Shown one piece after another: positions 19,785-29,057 of a stretch of DNA of 64,000 nucleotides; within the stretch, counting starts at the first letter, position 1; every line of letters starts with the position of its first letter. The position numbers were made by a program, and so were the translations under genes. The notes under the pieces were generated by a model. The model saw nothing but the letters and a program-made list of their open reading frames with translations. It was not told the origin of the DNA and ran no database searches. The stretch is from Lentisphaerota bacterium (GTDB lineage: Bacteria; Verrucomicrobiota; Lentisphaeria; Victivallales; Victivallaceae), in NCBI GenBank assembly GCA_015061725.1, contig SUVX01000002.1:55120-119119 (forward strand), written 5' to 3'.

Positions 19785-22700
19785 TTACTTACCGATACGT
19801 TTGACGGAAATATCATCCAGATAAATGTGTCCGCTTTTGACTTTGGGCAGCAGATTGTAAGTTACCCGGAACACGCCCAGTGACGGCTCGGTGATCCGGA
19901 AACGGAAGGTCACACGTTTCCACCCCGGTTTACCCGTATCTTTGTAAGAGGCATTGCAGATTGCCGGTGATTTATCGGCAGAGATATCTTTGATCATCTC
20001 ATTTTTACCATTGATTGCAACGCCGATCCTGGTTGCAGCTTTTGCAAACGGAATAACTCTCATGCCGACGCGGCGCATCTCGCTGCCGGGCAGTTTTTTG
20101 ATGGAAACAGCATACTCGTATTCTCCCGGCTCCAGACGGAATTTGGCACCCGTAAGGCTGGTTCCGGTGAAATATGTTTTATTCTGCATATCCAATCTGA
20201 GAGAGGGGGCAGCCTTGCCGAACTCTTTTTCGTCAAGCGTGTAATAGTACCCGCGGAAAGTCATGAACTGGGAACTGATGATCTGTTTGCTTTCTGTAAA
20301 GTGCCAGTAACGCGGATACGGTTTGGCAAGCGCCCATTTGGGATATACCGGTGTACCGATCCCGTTTTTGGGAATCACCAGATCGCGGTAGAGCAGAGAT
20401 TGACTGAAATCACCGTTCATCACCTCTTTTGCCGCACCGTTCCACAAAAGAGTACGAATCTTTTTGATCTGTTTTGCTTCGTTGAAGTCCCGGGGAAGGT
20501 CTGCAAGGGGCGCCGCCATGAAAACATCCTGCAGATCACCGGAATTACGCGCGGCAAGCAATCCGCAATAAAGCGTATCCACGGCAAGATCGCGGAACTG
20601 CGTTTTGCCGCTTAATTTGGCATATTTCGCAAGGACCGGATAATAGAATGCACCGCGTCCCATCAGATAATCCGTGGCGATGGCAGGGAACATCTTTTCA
20701 GCCGGAAGTCCGGGCCAATGCGTTTCCAGTTGGGGACGGTAGGTCATTTCAAGACTCATGATATTATTGAATTCCTTTTCCAGCACCGGCAGGATATAGG
20801 GATCGGCAGTCAATTCATACATCTTGAGAAATGCCGTAAGTCCGTACCAGCAATGAAACGGAACCAGTCCGGAACCATTCACGAAAAAGAGACTGTTCTG
20901 CCGGGGAATACTGGTTCGCTGCATCCATTGTTCCGCCGGAGTCGGCTTGTTTTTCGCATAACGCTCAACCTGATAACGGAGCTGCTTCATATAACGCGCC
21001 GCAATTTCAGGATCGTTAAAAACAGCATATCCCTCAGCAAGTGTCAATTCAAAAAATCCGAAATTGCGTCCCTGCTGAATGGCTTTATCTTTGACGGACA
21101 TTTCCAGACAGGCTTTCAGCATTCTGCGGGCGACCTGATAGTGCGCCGGACTGCCCGTTACAAGATAGGAACTCAACACCCCCGGCACCCAGGCGTGTCC
21201 GAATGCCCTGCCACCGATCACATGGTTTGAACAGTGAACATGCGGCAATCCGCTGCGGACATCGGTATCTACATAGATATAATGGTTGTTTGCCGCCTGC
21301 GCCAGACGGAACAACTCTGGATCTTCCGCGCGCAAAGCACGATGGAAAAGGACGTAATCTTCAAAGGATTCCAGATTTGCCCAGCCGCCGTCTCCGGGAT
21401 GATCGCCGTAATCAAACTGACCGTAGTCAAAACGGATATGGGTTTCATCCGGCGCAAGTTTTCCGAGTCCGGTCGCAAGACGTTTCTCAAAGTAGGGAAA
21501 TTTCGCAGGATCGTATGCCGCAACGTTAATCATCACTCCTGAGTCGGCAAAGGCTTTTCCTTCAGGCATGGCAACTGCCGCAAAGTCTAAATTGCCATTG
21601 AGTTTTTCTGAGGACACAAGAAACTTTTTGTGCAGTGAAAGTCCAGGCGCAAGTGAAAGAACTTTAGCGGAAGCAGGCCACAATGCGCCGCGCACAAAAT
21701 CCTTCCCTGTTTCAAGTTCTGACGGGAAATATTTTGCGCCGTCAAAACAATGAAGCGTCACGCCGTTTTTCCCGCGCAAAGTCATTTGCGGCAAAACCTT
21801 AAAATTGGCATTTTTTATATGTTTGCGTGAAAATTTTCCGTTACAGAGCGTATCCACGGTGAAGCGTTTTTTCTGTTTGCTGCCGAACACGGTCATTTTC
21901 ACCTGTTCTTTGCTGTTTTCCGCGGCACTTTTCCAGTAAAGTTCTTTGATGAGAACGGGCAGATTGGAACTGTTGGCAAGCGCAATATCCAACTCCGTTC
22001 CGGGGCGGTTTGAACGGAAAATCAGGCGGACATCTGCAAAACCGATACTTTTGCCATCTGAAGAAACCATTTTTCCCCGGCGCAGCAGAGTCACATTCTG
22101 ACTGTTGGCAATTTCAAAAATATCGGTAAGAGCCTTAAAGGAGTAGTGTTTTCCGGCATAATCAATTCCGTACAGCGTCCCCTTGCCGAGTTTGCCGTTC
22201 TTTTCCCACAAATTATTGCTTTTGAGGTTGATGACAACGCCGTTACGGGAAAAAATCCCATTTTTTGCACCGACAGCTTTTTCCGCGATTCTTTTTCCGG
22301 GCGTAAAACGCAGAGAGAGCGTTTTCACACTCTTTGCCGTATCACAGGTGAAATCCACCCGCAATGCAGAAAGGGACTTGTCTTTGGGCCAGGCGGCAAC
22401 GGGCGTGAATGAAGCGGCAAGTTTTTTCTTTCCGTCATAAAGCGCAAAATTGCCGGAATTGAAAAAGACTTTTGATTTCGGAAAAAACATCACGCCGCTC
22501 AACGGAACACTCTTTTCAGCCCCCGCCGCAGAGGGAAACACCTTGAACGCCCACTCAGAAGGCGTACATCTGCCCCTGCCGTAATAAGACTCTTTTCTAA
22601 GAGGTATATATGCGGGAACTTTCATCTGTTTTTCAGGGACTCCGCCAGTCACACTTTGCACCACGGCTTTTTTCCCCGGAACAAAACCGCAGTCATCAAT

Positions 22701-23165
22701 CAAAACTTCACTTTTTCCGGGATCAACAAGCAGAGAAACCGGTCCGATAGAACTCCATCTGCCTTTGCAGGGAAGTTTGAACGTCTGCCAGGAATTCCCC
22801 ACTTTGAACGTTTTTTCAAAATGAACCTTTTTATCCGTCAGCGCATAAAGGGTTATTTTCACCTTGACTTGCGCCCCCTCTGGTGCTTTCATACCAAGAG
22901 AAAAGACGACATTTTCTTTATCAAAGCCCCCGGTACACTCAAAAGAAGTTTTAAACGGCTGTCCTTTCAACACCAGCGACCGTTTTCCGGATAAGCTGTC
23001 TGAACTGTACGCGTATTTGACAGAACGCTGCGCTCTCATAACATCCTGATCGGGCATACGGTTCCACAACGGCTCAACGCCGCACTCAAAGGAACTGTTC
23101 GGAAAATCCACCGCACCAGAAGATATCAACGCGGCACAACAAAGTCCGGATAATAATTTTTTCAT
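19785..23165 (-). CDS. Large secreted protein, probable polysaccharide lyase/hydrolase
   Basis: This 1126-aa protein has a signal peptide (residues 1-18) and beta-sandwich, carbohydrate-binding-like regions at both ends: residues about 20-165 (FPNSSFECG... LLVDPGKSEVLIDDCGF) and about 960-1126, ending GHIYLDDISVKRIGK. The middle, about 590-900, looks like an alpha/alpha-toroid with DYGDHPGDGGWANLE, CSNHVIGGRAFGHAWVPG and YLVTGSPAHYQVARRM. That pattern recalls the exo-rhamnogalacturonan lyase (PcRGLX/YetA-like) group, but I cannot confirm the family. It starts 10 bp after the prepilin gene and is the last gene of a LacI-controlled operon, so it is probably the main extracellular enzyme of that locus. 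Confidence 0.65.
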   Translation of the reverse strand: MKKLLSGLCCAALISSGAVDFPNSSFECGVEPLWNRMPDQDVMRAQRSVKYAYSSDSLSGKRSLVLKGQPFKTSFECTGGFDKENVVFSLGMKAPEGAQVKVKITLYALTDKKVHFEKTFKVGNSWQTFKLPCKGRWSSIGPVSLLVDPGKSEVLIDDCGFVPGKKAVVQSVTGGVPEKQMKVPAYIPLRKESYYGRGRCTPSEWAFKVFPSAAGAEKSVPLSGVMFFPKSKVFFNSGNFALYDGKKKLAASFTPVAAWPKDKSLSALRVDFTCDTAKSVKTLSLRFTPGKRIAEKAVGAKNGIFSRNGVVINLKSNNLWEKNGKLGKGTLYGIDYAGKHYSFKALTDIFEIANSQNVTLLRRGKMVSSDGKSIGFADVRLIFRSNRPGTELDIALANSSNLPVLIKELYWKSAAENSKEQVKMTVFGSKQKKRFTVDTLCNGKFSRKHIKNANFKVLPQMTLRGKNGVTLHCFDGAKYFPSELETGKDFVRGALWPASAKVLSLAPGLSLHKKFLVSSEKLNGNLDFAAVAMPEGKAFADSGVMINVAAYDPAKFPYFEKRLATGLGKLAPDETHIRFDYGQFDYGDHPGDGGWANLESFEDYVLFHRALRAEDPELFRLAQAANNHYIYVDTDVRSGLPHVHCSNHVIGGRAFGHAWVPGVLSSYLVTGSPAHYQVARRMLKACLEMSVKDKAIQQGRNFGFFELTLAEGYAVFNDPEIAARYMKQLRYQVERYAKNKPTPAEQWMQRTSIPRQNSLFFVNGSGLVPFHCWYGLTAFLKMYELTADPYILPVLEKEFNNIMSLEMTYRPQLETHWPGLPAEKMFPAIATDYLMGRGAFYYPVLAKYAKLSGKTQFRDLAVDTLYCGLLAARNSGDLQDVFMAAPLADLPRDFNEAKQIKKIRTLLWNGAAKEVMNGDFSQSLLYRDLVIPKNGIGTPVYPKWALAKPYPRYWHFTESKQIISSQFMTFRGYYYTLDEKEFGKAAPSLRLDMQNKTYFTGTSLTGAKFRLEPGEYEYAVSIKKLPGSEMRRVGMRVIPFAKAATRIGVAINGKNEMIKDISADKSPAICNASYKDTGKPGWKRVTFRFRITEPSLGVFRVTYNLLPKVKSGHIYLDDISVKRIGK

Positions 23166-23175
23166 TTCATTTTCC

Positions 23176-23973
23176 TCAAATCGTATAATTTGTGCTGCTT
23201 GCAGGATCTCCCGTCAGGTACATCGGAGAATTCTCAATCGTTGCATCTTTTGTTTTTACACTGTCGATTTTGATCGGACCGCGGGTATCCCGCACATGTC
23301 CGTCAAAAAACATAATGTTACAGGTTTTATCGTGAATATAAAGTTCACTTCCTCCGCCCAAACGGGTAGAGCCGTTCGTTCCCTCTCCCAGAGCCAGGCA
23401 CATTCCGGGCCGTTTTATCCGCATGAACGGGACAGGCATTTTCTTGGCGGCAGAGGAACTTGCATTGTAAACATCCCGCGACTGCGGCAGATTCGGAAAA
23501 AAGTCATTGTAAAGATAGGAACCTTTCTGCATCATATCTTTCTGATATGCCAATGTCCACGAACTTTGCAGCGTCAGAAACACCGCTTCACACCGGAAAA
23601 TCGGATGAGTGACTGCGCGTCCCTCAAATTCACGGTACGGTGCCTTGGGCAGATACTCTGCAACCGTTCCGTAATAAGTGAACAACTCATACTCTTTATT
23701 ATACCGGACTCTGTAAGCTTTGATCGCAGGCATCCACTGCTTGTTGTCATCCGCATAAAAATACAGCGCTTTCCCGACCTGGCTCAGATTGGAACGGCAG
23801 TTGTTCTTCCGCGCCGACTCCCGAGCCTTCTGCAGCGCCGGCATCAGCATTGCCGCAAGAATTGCGATGATGGCAATAACAACCAGCAGTTCAATCAAAG
23901 TAAAGAGAGCAAACCGTTGAGACGTTTGCGGACTGTTAAGAAAACTGCACCTGCTTTTTTTCATATTCAACAT
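23176..23973 (-). CDS. Prepilin-type protein
   Basis: This 265-aa protein starts at ATG 23973 (GGAGGG upstream; an in-frame ATG at 23964 is the alternative). After a leader of about 27 residues comes [20 protein letters not shown] and [20 protein letters not shown]-terminal [12 protein letters not shown] carries the DG motif. It lies 37 bp after the sugar isomerase gene and 10 bp before the 1126-aa secreted enzyme, all minus strand. The pairing with a glycan-active protein repeats the pattern at 2837, 49977 and 60950. Confidence 0.87.
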   Translation of the reverse strand: MLNMKKSRCSFLNSPQTSQRFALFTLIELLVVIAIIAILAAMLMPALQKARESARKNNCRSNLSQVGKALYFYADDNKQWMPAIKAYRVRYNKEYELFTYYGTVAEYLPKAPYREFEGRAVTHPIFRCEAVFLTLQSSWTLAYQKDMMQKGSYLYNDFFPNLPQSRDVYNASSSAAKKMPVPFMRIKRPGMCLALGEGTNGSTRLGGGSELYIHDKTCNIMFFDGHVRDTRGPIKIDSVKTKDATIENSPMYLTGDPASSTNYTI

Positions 23974-24010
23974 ATCATTGCCCTCCGTTTTACTTTTTTT
24001 TGACTTCAGC

Positions 24011-24811
24011 TTATTTTGAAAAGAGAACCCTTTCGGTGTATTCCCTTATTTGTTTCAGCCATTCTGCCGTAATGGGCGGAGTTCCGTGCATTTCAAGGTT
24101 CGCAGGTCCCCGGTAGCCGTGTTTACGCAAAGAGGCAAAAGTTGCGGCAAAATCGATCACGCCGTCATCCGGCGGCAGGTGATCTTCCCACTCCCCGTGG
24201 TTATTCGACATGTGGACGTTGGCGATCAAACCGTCGCAGTTGGCACAGACCTGTTCAAGATCTTCGTTGATGTTTGAGTGATTGATATCCACGGTCATCA
24301 ACAGATCATCCGCCTTGAATGAACGGACAAATTCCGCCACTTCAAGACTGTCGGCATAACGCTCATTCTGTTTGGGTTTATAAGGCACTGTTTCAATAGT
24401 GAGAATCACCCCTGCCTTATGGCTTGCCTCATAAATTTCTTCAATGCTTTTGCGGAAATTTCTGCCGTAAACGGGATCGTTCATGCGGTCAAGATAATGT
24501 TCAACCACCGGAACTTTTCCGAATGCGGCGCAATCTTCAATTCGTGCGATTTCATCTTCAACCGCCTTGCGGCGCAGAGATTCGTCGCTCCAGATGGAGT
24601 ACCCGCTCAGACAGCCGTGTATCGACCAGACATTAATACCCATTTTACGGATGGCTTCCGCCCGGCGGGTCAAATCAAAGTGTTTGCGTGAAAGTTCCAC
24701 ATAGCGGTACCCTGCCTCCAATGTCGTTTCAAGATAACGCAGCAGATCATCGGTTTCTTTTTCAGGACCGAATACGGTGGTACTCAGTGAGATTTCATCT
24801 ATTGTTTTCAT
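24011..24811 (-). CDS. Sugar phosphate isomerase/epimerase (xylose isomerase-like TIM barrel)
   Basis: This 266-aa cytoplasmic protein has the AP-endonuclease-2/IolE-type TIM barrel: [11 protein letters not shown] at the start, VWSIHGC, metal-ligand positions in [38 protein letters not shown] and PANLEMHG. These are the Glu, Asp, His and Glu positions used by the family to hold a divalent metal. The reaction is likely sugar isomerisation, epimerisation or dehydration, substrate unknown. It starts 2 bp after the metallophosphoesterase gene in the LacI-led operon. Confidence 0.82.
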   Translation of the reverse strand: MKTIDEISLSTTVFGPEKETDDLLRYLETTLEAGYRYVELSRKHFDLTRRAEAIRKMGINVWSIHGCLSGYSIWSDESLRRKAVEDEIARIEDCAAFGKVPVVEHYLDRMNDPVYGRNFRKSIEEIYEASHKAGVILTIETVPYKPKQNERYADSLEVAEFVRSFKADDLLMTVDINHSNINEDLEQVCANCDGLIANVHMSNNHGEWEDHLPPDDGVIDFAATFASLRKHGYRGPANLEMHGTPPITAEWLKQIREYTERVLFSK

Positions 24812-24813
24812 GA

Positions 24814-25896
24814 TTATTTTACACTCCCGAGAAAAAAGTTGCAGCTTTCAGGGAATCTGCCCCGACGGTAGGCGGCGCGCCACTGACGTTCTCCGTAAAA
24901 GTCCGCAGCCTCCTCCCCCGCCCTGCGTGACCACTGCCGCAGAACCTCGCTGGATATGGGTTCAAAAGTATAGTAAGTGCCGTTTTCAAAACATCTGACT
25001 CTGATCCATCCGCAGGGATACTGCGGCGGCTGCGGCAGATTGATCTGGATGGCTTTTCCGATATGCGTAACGGACATGATATTCTGGTGTCCGGCATAGA
25101 TGACAGAGGGCGTATTGCTGATTTTTTCCATCAGTTCCGCATAATCCCCGATATTGGACGGAATCACCGCCGCCGCAGCAACGTGGTTGATATCCGGGGA
25201 TTCAAACAGCTGATAGTGTGTCAGAATCGTCACTTTTCCGCTGATTTCAAGTTCTTTTTGAATTGCCAGAGCGTCGTCTTCATGCAGAAGTTTATCCCCC
25301 GTATCAATACCGATGACTTTGCCGATCCCCGGCAGTTCCCTCTCCCAGAAGCGGGCACCGAAAGTCTTCTGCCACAACTCCGGACCGTAATCATGATTGC
25401 CCGGAATAAGCCAGGGTTCCTGCGGCAGTTTTTTCAAAACTTCTGCGGCCATAGCATATTCTTCAGGATATCCCTCATTGGTGATGTCTCCCGGCCACAG
25501 CGTATATTTTATCCCCAGCTCGGCACAGCGTTTCACCACATCTTCTCCGATTGCGGCGGACTCCACAAAAAAACGCCCCTTGCGGTTCTCCTGTTTTATG
25601 GAAATATGCGGATCGGCAATCAGGGCGAACTGATTGATCAGCTCTCCCTGCGGCGCGGGAAGTGTCGTAAAGAAAAGTTGCTGTTCCCCCTCAGGATAAC
25701 GCAAGCGCAGACAGATTTGTGTTTCGGCGGGAAGCTCATCAAGATAAAGTCTGCCGTTCCCCGTTGCCTCCACGGATTTGATTGTTTTTCCGGTATTGAG
25801 GATATCCAACTCCGCAAAACCGGGCATTCCCAGATCATAGGCAAAGACAGCGCTCTGCCAGTCAAATGAAATAATGTGTGCGTAAATTTCTTTCAT
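24814..25896 (-). CDS. Calcineurin-like metallophosphoesterase
   Basis: This 360-aa protein shows all the metallophosphoesterase motifs in order: IADPHIS (Asp95, His97), PGDITNEG (Asp137), PGNHDYG (Asn167, His168, Asp169), LTHYQLF (His227) and YAGHQN (His270). A small N-terminal beta domain precedes them. No signal peptide is seen, so it is likely cytoplasmic. It begins 4 bp after the LacI-type regulator and is followed 2 bp later by a sugar isomerase, so it probably dephosphorylates, or cleaves a phosphodiester of, a sugar compound in this pathway (inference). Confidence 0.85.
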   Translation of the reverse strand: MKEIYAHIISFDWQSAVFAYDLGMPGFAELDILNTGKTIKSVEATGNGRLYLDELPAETQICLRLRYPEGEQQLFFTTLPAPQGELINQFALIADPHISIKQENRKGRFFVESAAIGEDVVKRCAELGIKYTLWPGDITNEGYPEEYAMAAEVLKKLPQEPWLIPGNHDYGPELWQKTFGARFWERELPGIGKVIGIDTGDKLLHEDDALAIQKELEISGKVTILTHYQLFESPDINHVAAAAVIPSNIGDYAELMEKISNTPSVIYAGHQNIMSVTHIGKAIQINLPQPPQYPCGWIRVRCFENGTYYTFEPISSEVLRQWSRRAGEEAADFYGERQWRAAYRRGRFPESCNFFLGSVK

Positions 25897-25900
25897 CGTT

Positions 25901-26926
25901 TTATTCTCTGTTCGGTTGCTGATAATCCGCAGTACTGGCCCGGATTATCAGTTGATTGTTGATCGTTTCTCCGGATGGGACCTGCCTGCCGTTAAGCTGG
26001 GCACAGATACGCTCCGCACAGCGTTCGCCCATGATATCATAGGGTGCAGTCGTTGTGGTCAGAAAAGGCATGTCACACTCTTCAAGATTGTCATGTCCGG
26101 CAACGGCAATATCCCTGCCCGGCACGATCCCCGCCTGCCGCAATGCAGCACAGCCGCCCCGGGCATAGTAGTCATTATTGAAAATGACCGCCGTACAATT
26201 CCGCAGCATATCCAGATGCAAACTGGTGATTTCAAAGCAGGTGAGAGCGTCTCCGGGGTTGCTGGCATACATGCCTTCTGTCACAATAAATTTTTCAGAA
26301 AGAGGAATGTTTCTCTCTGCAAAAATACGCAAATGCTGTTCAAGACGGAAACCTTTCTGTCCGATATAGGCGATTTTTTCATGTCCCTGCTGCCGCAGAT
26401 GATCCGCAAGTCCGGCGATCCCGGTTTCTCCGTTGATACGGATATCTGAAAAAACTCCTTCCGGTGTAGTGGTCGTTGCAAAAATGACCTGTTGCGGATG
26501 TTTCTGTTCCGCCCGGGGATCATTGCTGTTGAAATAACTCGAACAGATCACGCCATCCACTCTTCCGGAGTTGACCGTCTGTAATATCCCATCAGCATCG
26601 CAGGTATCTTCTATGCCGATCAGGGATAACTCGTAACCCCGCGCTGCCAGATTCACACTCAGGGAGTTGATAAAACGGGGATATACCGGAGAACGCAGCA
26701 TTTTGAGCATTGACTGCTGTGAATACAAAAATCCGATGACCCGGCTGCACCCCCGCGCAAGATTTTTCGCCTGATAATTCGGCTGATAATTCATCTCGCG
26801 TGCAACCTTCAATATGAGTTCCCTCTTGGCTGCGGATACAGAACTGCTGCCCCTGCCGTTCAAAACGGCGGAAACTGCTTGACGGGACACTCCGACAATA
26901 TCTGCGATATCCTGACTGCGGACCAT
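25901..26926 (-). CDS. LacI-family transcriptional regulator
   Basis: This 341-aa repressor-like protein has an N-terminal LacI helix-turn-helix (SQDIADIVGVSRQAVSAVLNG, hinge helix near NYQPNYQAKNLARG) and a periplasmic-binding-protein-like sugar domain (VIGFLYSQQS... GVICSSYFN... VAGHDNLEECDMPFLTTTTAP). It is the first gene of a five-gene minus-strand operon and faces a divergent MFS transporter. A perfect 16-bp palindrome with a central CG, typical for LacI-family operators, lies 15 bp upstream of its start, just downstream of its promoter, so it probably represses itself and its operon. Confidence 0.92.
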   Translation of the reverse strand: MVRSQDIADIVGVSRQAVSAVLNGRGSSSVSAAKRELILKVAREMNYQPNYQAKNLARGCSRVIGFLYSQQSMLKMLRSPVYPRFINSLSVNLAARGYELSLIGIEDTCDADGILQTVNSGRVDGVICSSYFNSNDPRAEQKHPQQVIFATTTTPEGVFSDIRINGETGIAGLADHLRQQGHEKIAYIGQKGFRLEQHLRIFAERNIPLSEKFIVTEGMYASNPGDALTCFEITSLHLDMLRNCTAVIFNNDYYARGGCAALRQAGIVPGRDIAVAGHDNLEECDMPFLTTTTAPYDIMGERCAERICAQLNGRQVPSGETINNQLIIRASTADYQQPNRE

Positions 26927-26941
26927 AAATTCCCCTGTTTA

Positions 26942-26957
26942 AATTGCGCGTGCAATT
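26942..26957. promoter_or_regulatory. LacI-family operator palindrome
   Basis: AATTGCGCGTGCAATT has arms AATTGC/GCAATT around a central CG pair, as in most LacI-family sites. A further TTGCAA half follows at 26961-26966. It covers about +7 to +22 of the regulator's own transcript. Confidence 0.6.
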
Positions 26958-26970
26958 AAATTGCAAGGTA

Positions 26971-26999
26971 AATATAATCTTCATTATAACAAAAAGCAA
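26971..26999 (-). promoter_or_regulatory. Promoter of the LacI-led operon
   Basis: On the minus strand TTGCTT (26999-26994), a 17-bp spacer, then TATATT (26976-26971). Confidence 0.5.
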
Positions 27000-27038
27000 G
27001 CACCCTCTGAGAAAAAAGTGTTTTTTTTCGCAAATTTT

Positions 27039-27067
27039 TTGAAAACATCTGTTTACAGTATTATATT
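27039..27067 (+). promoter_or_regulatory. Promoter of the MFS transporter gene
   Basis: TTGAAA (27039-27044), a 17-bp spacer, TATATT (27062-27067). The leader to the ATG at 27108 is short and has no clear Shine-Dalgarno site. Confidence 0.5.
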
Positions 27068-27107
27068 ATGTTCTGAAAAATCCACTTTTTTTACCGGTTA
27101 TTATCAA

Positions 27108-28328
27108 ATGAATCCTGTTGCAAAATTTTTCAAATACCTGTGGAACGACAAAGGCATCGCCCTTGCCGGAGCCTGGAGTTTCAATCAGCTGGCATATGCC
27201 ATCGTCTACCCCTTCATCCCCATTTATCTGTGTCAGGAACGCGGACTGGATTATGCTCTGGTAAGTATCATCTTTCCGCTTCTGGGCATTGCCGTCATCT
27301 TTGCCCCCCTGCCCTGCGGCTGGCTCACCGACCGGTTCGGACACAACAGCATGCTCCTGGCAGGACAGTTTCTGCGCGGAATCGTTTTCTTTTTCCTCGC
27401 CGGATGTGTTTATTTCAAAGCTCCGTTTTATGTTTTTGCCGCTGCATTGATGTTCAATACTTCTGTCGGTGTCGCCTTTCAAGTCGGCTCCGATGCCTAT
27501 CTTGCCAACATCACAACTCCTGAAGAACGTCCGGGATATTACAGCAAAATCCGTATCGGCTACAACGTCGGATGGGCCCTCGGCCCCATGATGGGCGCTT
27601 TTTTTGCCCAAACACCCTTCTGGGTATTTTTTATCCTGACCGGTCTCCTCTGTCTTGCAGGAACTTTTCACACCCGGATCAACTGCTGCCGCAAAAATCC
27701 TGTTCAAAAAGTCAAACAGGAAAATTCTTCTGAAAATTCCTCCGGAAACATCCTCAAAAGCATTCTGCACAACAAACGTTTTCTCTTTCTCATGGCGGGC
27801 ACTTTATTCCTCATGCTGCTTGCCTCCCAGCTTTACTCCACCATGTCCATTTTTTCAACCTCCTCCGTCGGCATCAGCCGCAAAGCCCTCGGGTCAATTT
27901 ATTCTCTCAACGGTTTTATGGTTCTGGCTCTTCAAGTACCGCTGGTCGCCCTGCTCACTAAACTCAATGTTAAAGTTATGCCTCAGCTCCTTCTGGGTAC
28001 TCTGCTCTACTTTGCCGGATACATGCAGCTCGGGTTCGCCGGAGGCGCCATCGCTATCGCCGTCGCCGTCGCTGTCGTAACTCTCGGCGAAATCATCGTT
28101 CAACCAGCCCTCTACACCGCCGTATCTTCTGAAACCAATCCCTCCAACGCCGGACGCATGATGTCCGTTTCTTCCCTCATGCGCGGCATCGGATACGCCG
28201 CAGGTCCCTGGATCGGCGGTCAACTCTTCTCTCACACCTCCTCCCTTGTTATGTGGAGCGTCTTAAGCTGTTTCGCACTCATCGCCGCCCTCTTGTTCGC
28301 TTTTTTTTCGGTAGAAAAAAAAGCTTAG
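27108..28328 (+). CDS. MFS transporter
   Basis: This 406-aa integral membrane protein has about 12 hydrophobic segments and the MFS loop 2-3 signature GWLTDRFGHNSMLL (about residues 66-79). The ATG at 27108 (MNPVAKFFKYLWND) lies after the promoter; an in-frame upstream extension would begin inside the control region. It is divergent from a LacI-led sugar operon and shares the same control region, so it probably imports the sugar or oligosaccharide handled there (inference). The substrate class cannot be read from sequence; efflux is a second option. Confidence 0.85.
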   Translation: MNPVAKFFKYLWNDKGIALAGAWSFNQLAYAIVYPFIPIYLCQERGLDYALVSIIFPLLGIAVIFAPLPCGWLTDRFGHNSMLLAGQFLRGIVFFFLAGCVYFKAPFYVFAAALMFNTSVGVAFQVGSDAYLANITTPEERPGYYSKIRIGYNVGWALGPMMGAFFAQTPFWVFFILTGLLCLAGTFHTRINCCRKNPVQKVKQENSSENSSGNILKSILHNKRFLFLMAGTLFLMLLASQLYSTMSIFSTSSVGISRKALGSIYSLNGFMVLALQVPLVALLTKLNVKVMPQLLLGTLLYFAGYMQLGFAGGAIAIAVAVAVVTLGEIIVQPALYTAVSSETNPSNAGRMMSVSSLMRGIGYAAGPWIGGQLFSHTSSLVMWSVLSCFALIAALLFAFFSVEKKA

Positions 28329-28345
28329 CAAAAAAAAGCGCGTAG

Positions 28346-28457
28346 CGGTCGGGTGCGTTGCCCGACCGTTTAAGGGAAGGGTCCCTTAAAAATCCCTCAC
28401 AAACTTGCCCGGGGGTGCGGCGGCTGACTCTTCGAGTCTCGCCGCCGAATTTTTTTG
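28346..28457 (+). other. Three stacked hairpins after the MFS gene
   Basis: Stem 1: CGGTCGGG / CCCGACCG (28346-28368). Stem 2: TTTAAGGGA / TCCCTTAAA (28369-28390). Stem 3: GGCGGC-T-GACTC with GAGTC-TC-GCCGCC (28419-28446), followed by GAATTTTTTT. The third could be the terminator of the MFS gene; the first two look like part of a dispersed repeat. Confidence 0.55.
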
Positions 28458-28462
28458 CTGGT

Positions 28463-28990
28463 TTTACCCCTGCGACAACTTTGCACCCGAGCCAAACCAC
28501 ACTGCGGCAAGCAAACCCACGGGGTATACAGTGGCGCCCCCATCATCATTTTATAAGTCTTATAAGTCTTATAAGTCTTATGCAAGCGCCACGCCCACGC
28601 AACACGCACACCGCCGTTGCCATCAAGTTGCCTTGCTTTACCCCCGCGGTAAATCTTCGCCCGAGCCAAACCAAACTGCGGCAAGCAAACCCTCGGGGTA
28701 TACAGGGGCGCACCAACTTGTCAGACAGGTCAGACTGGTCAGACAGGTCAGACACAAGCGCCACACCGCCGCCGCCCGCAAACCGCCGTTGCCATCAAGC
28801 AAGCAAAGCATACCCCTGCGGTAAATCTGACCGTTGCATTACCCCGCGGTAAATCTTCGCCCGAGCCATTCCACACTGCGGCACTGCAAACCCTCGGGGT
28901 ATACAGGGGCGTACCAACTTGTCAGACAGGTCAGACAGGTCAGACACAAGCGCCACACCCACGCAACACGCACACCGCCGCAGTCATCCA
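28463..28990. repeat. Three imperfect copies of a long repeat with 9-bp minisatellite cores
   Basis: Copies begin near 28463, 28637 and 28838. Each runs: TTTACCCC-GCGGTAAATCTTCGCCCGAGCC-like start, CACACTGCGGCA, AACCCTCGGGGTATACAG, GGGCGCACC, then a tandem core, then CAAGCGCCAC and CACGCAACACGCACACCGCC. The core is (TTATAAGTC)3+ at 28551-28581 in copy 1, but (GTCAGACAG/TG)3+ at 28720-28753 in copy 2 and 28921-28945 in copy 3. A fourth fragment of the start motif lies at 28809-28830. G+C is above that of neighbouring genes. No gene is credible here; the frames are open because stop codons are rare in the repeat. Confidence 0.85.
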
Positions 28991-29007
28991 GCCATCCCCC
29001 AAAAGCA

Positions 29008-29043
29008 AAAAACTCTGCACAGATTTCACCGTGCAGAGTTTTT
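29008..29043. terminator. Terminator downstream of thyX
   Basis: A 13-bp perfect stem (AAAAACTCTGCAC / GTGCAGAGTTTTT) with a 10-nt loop and T-rich flanks on both strands lies 15 bp after the thyX stop codon. Confidence 0.85.
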
Positions 29044-29057
29044 CAATTTGAGTTTTA

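Noticed and set aside
28551..28945. Possible CRISPR array
   Set aside because: Tandem units of 9 bp have no spacers, the long copies are imperfect and about 170-200 bp each, and no cas gene is nearby.
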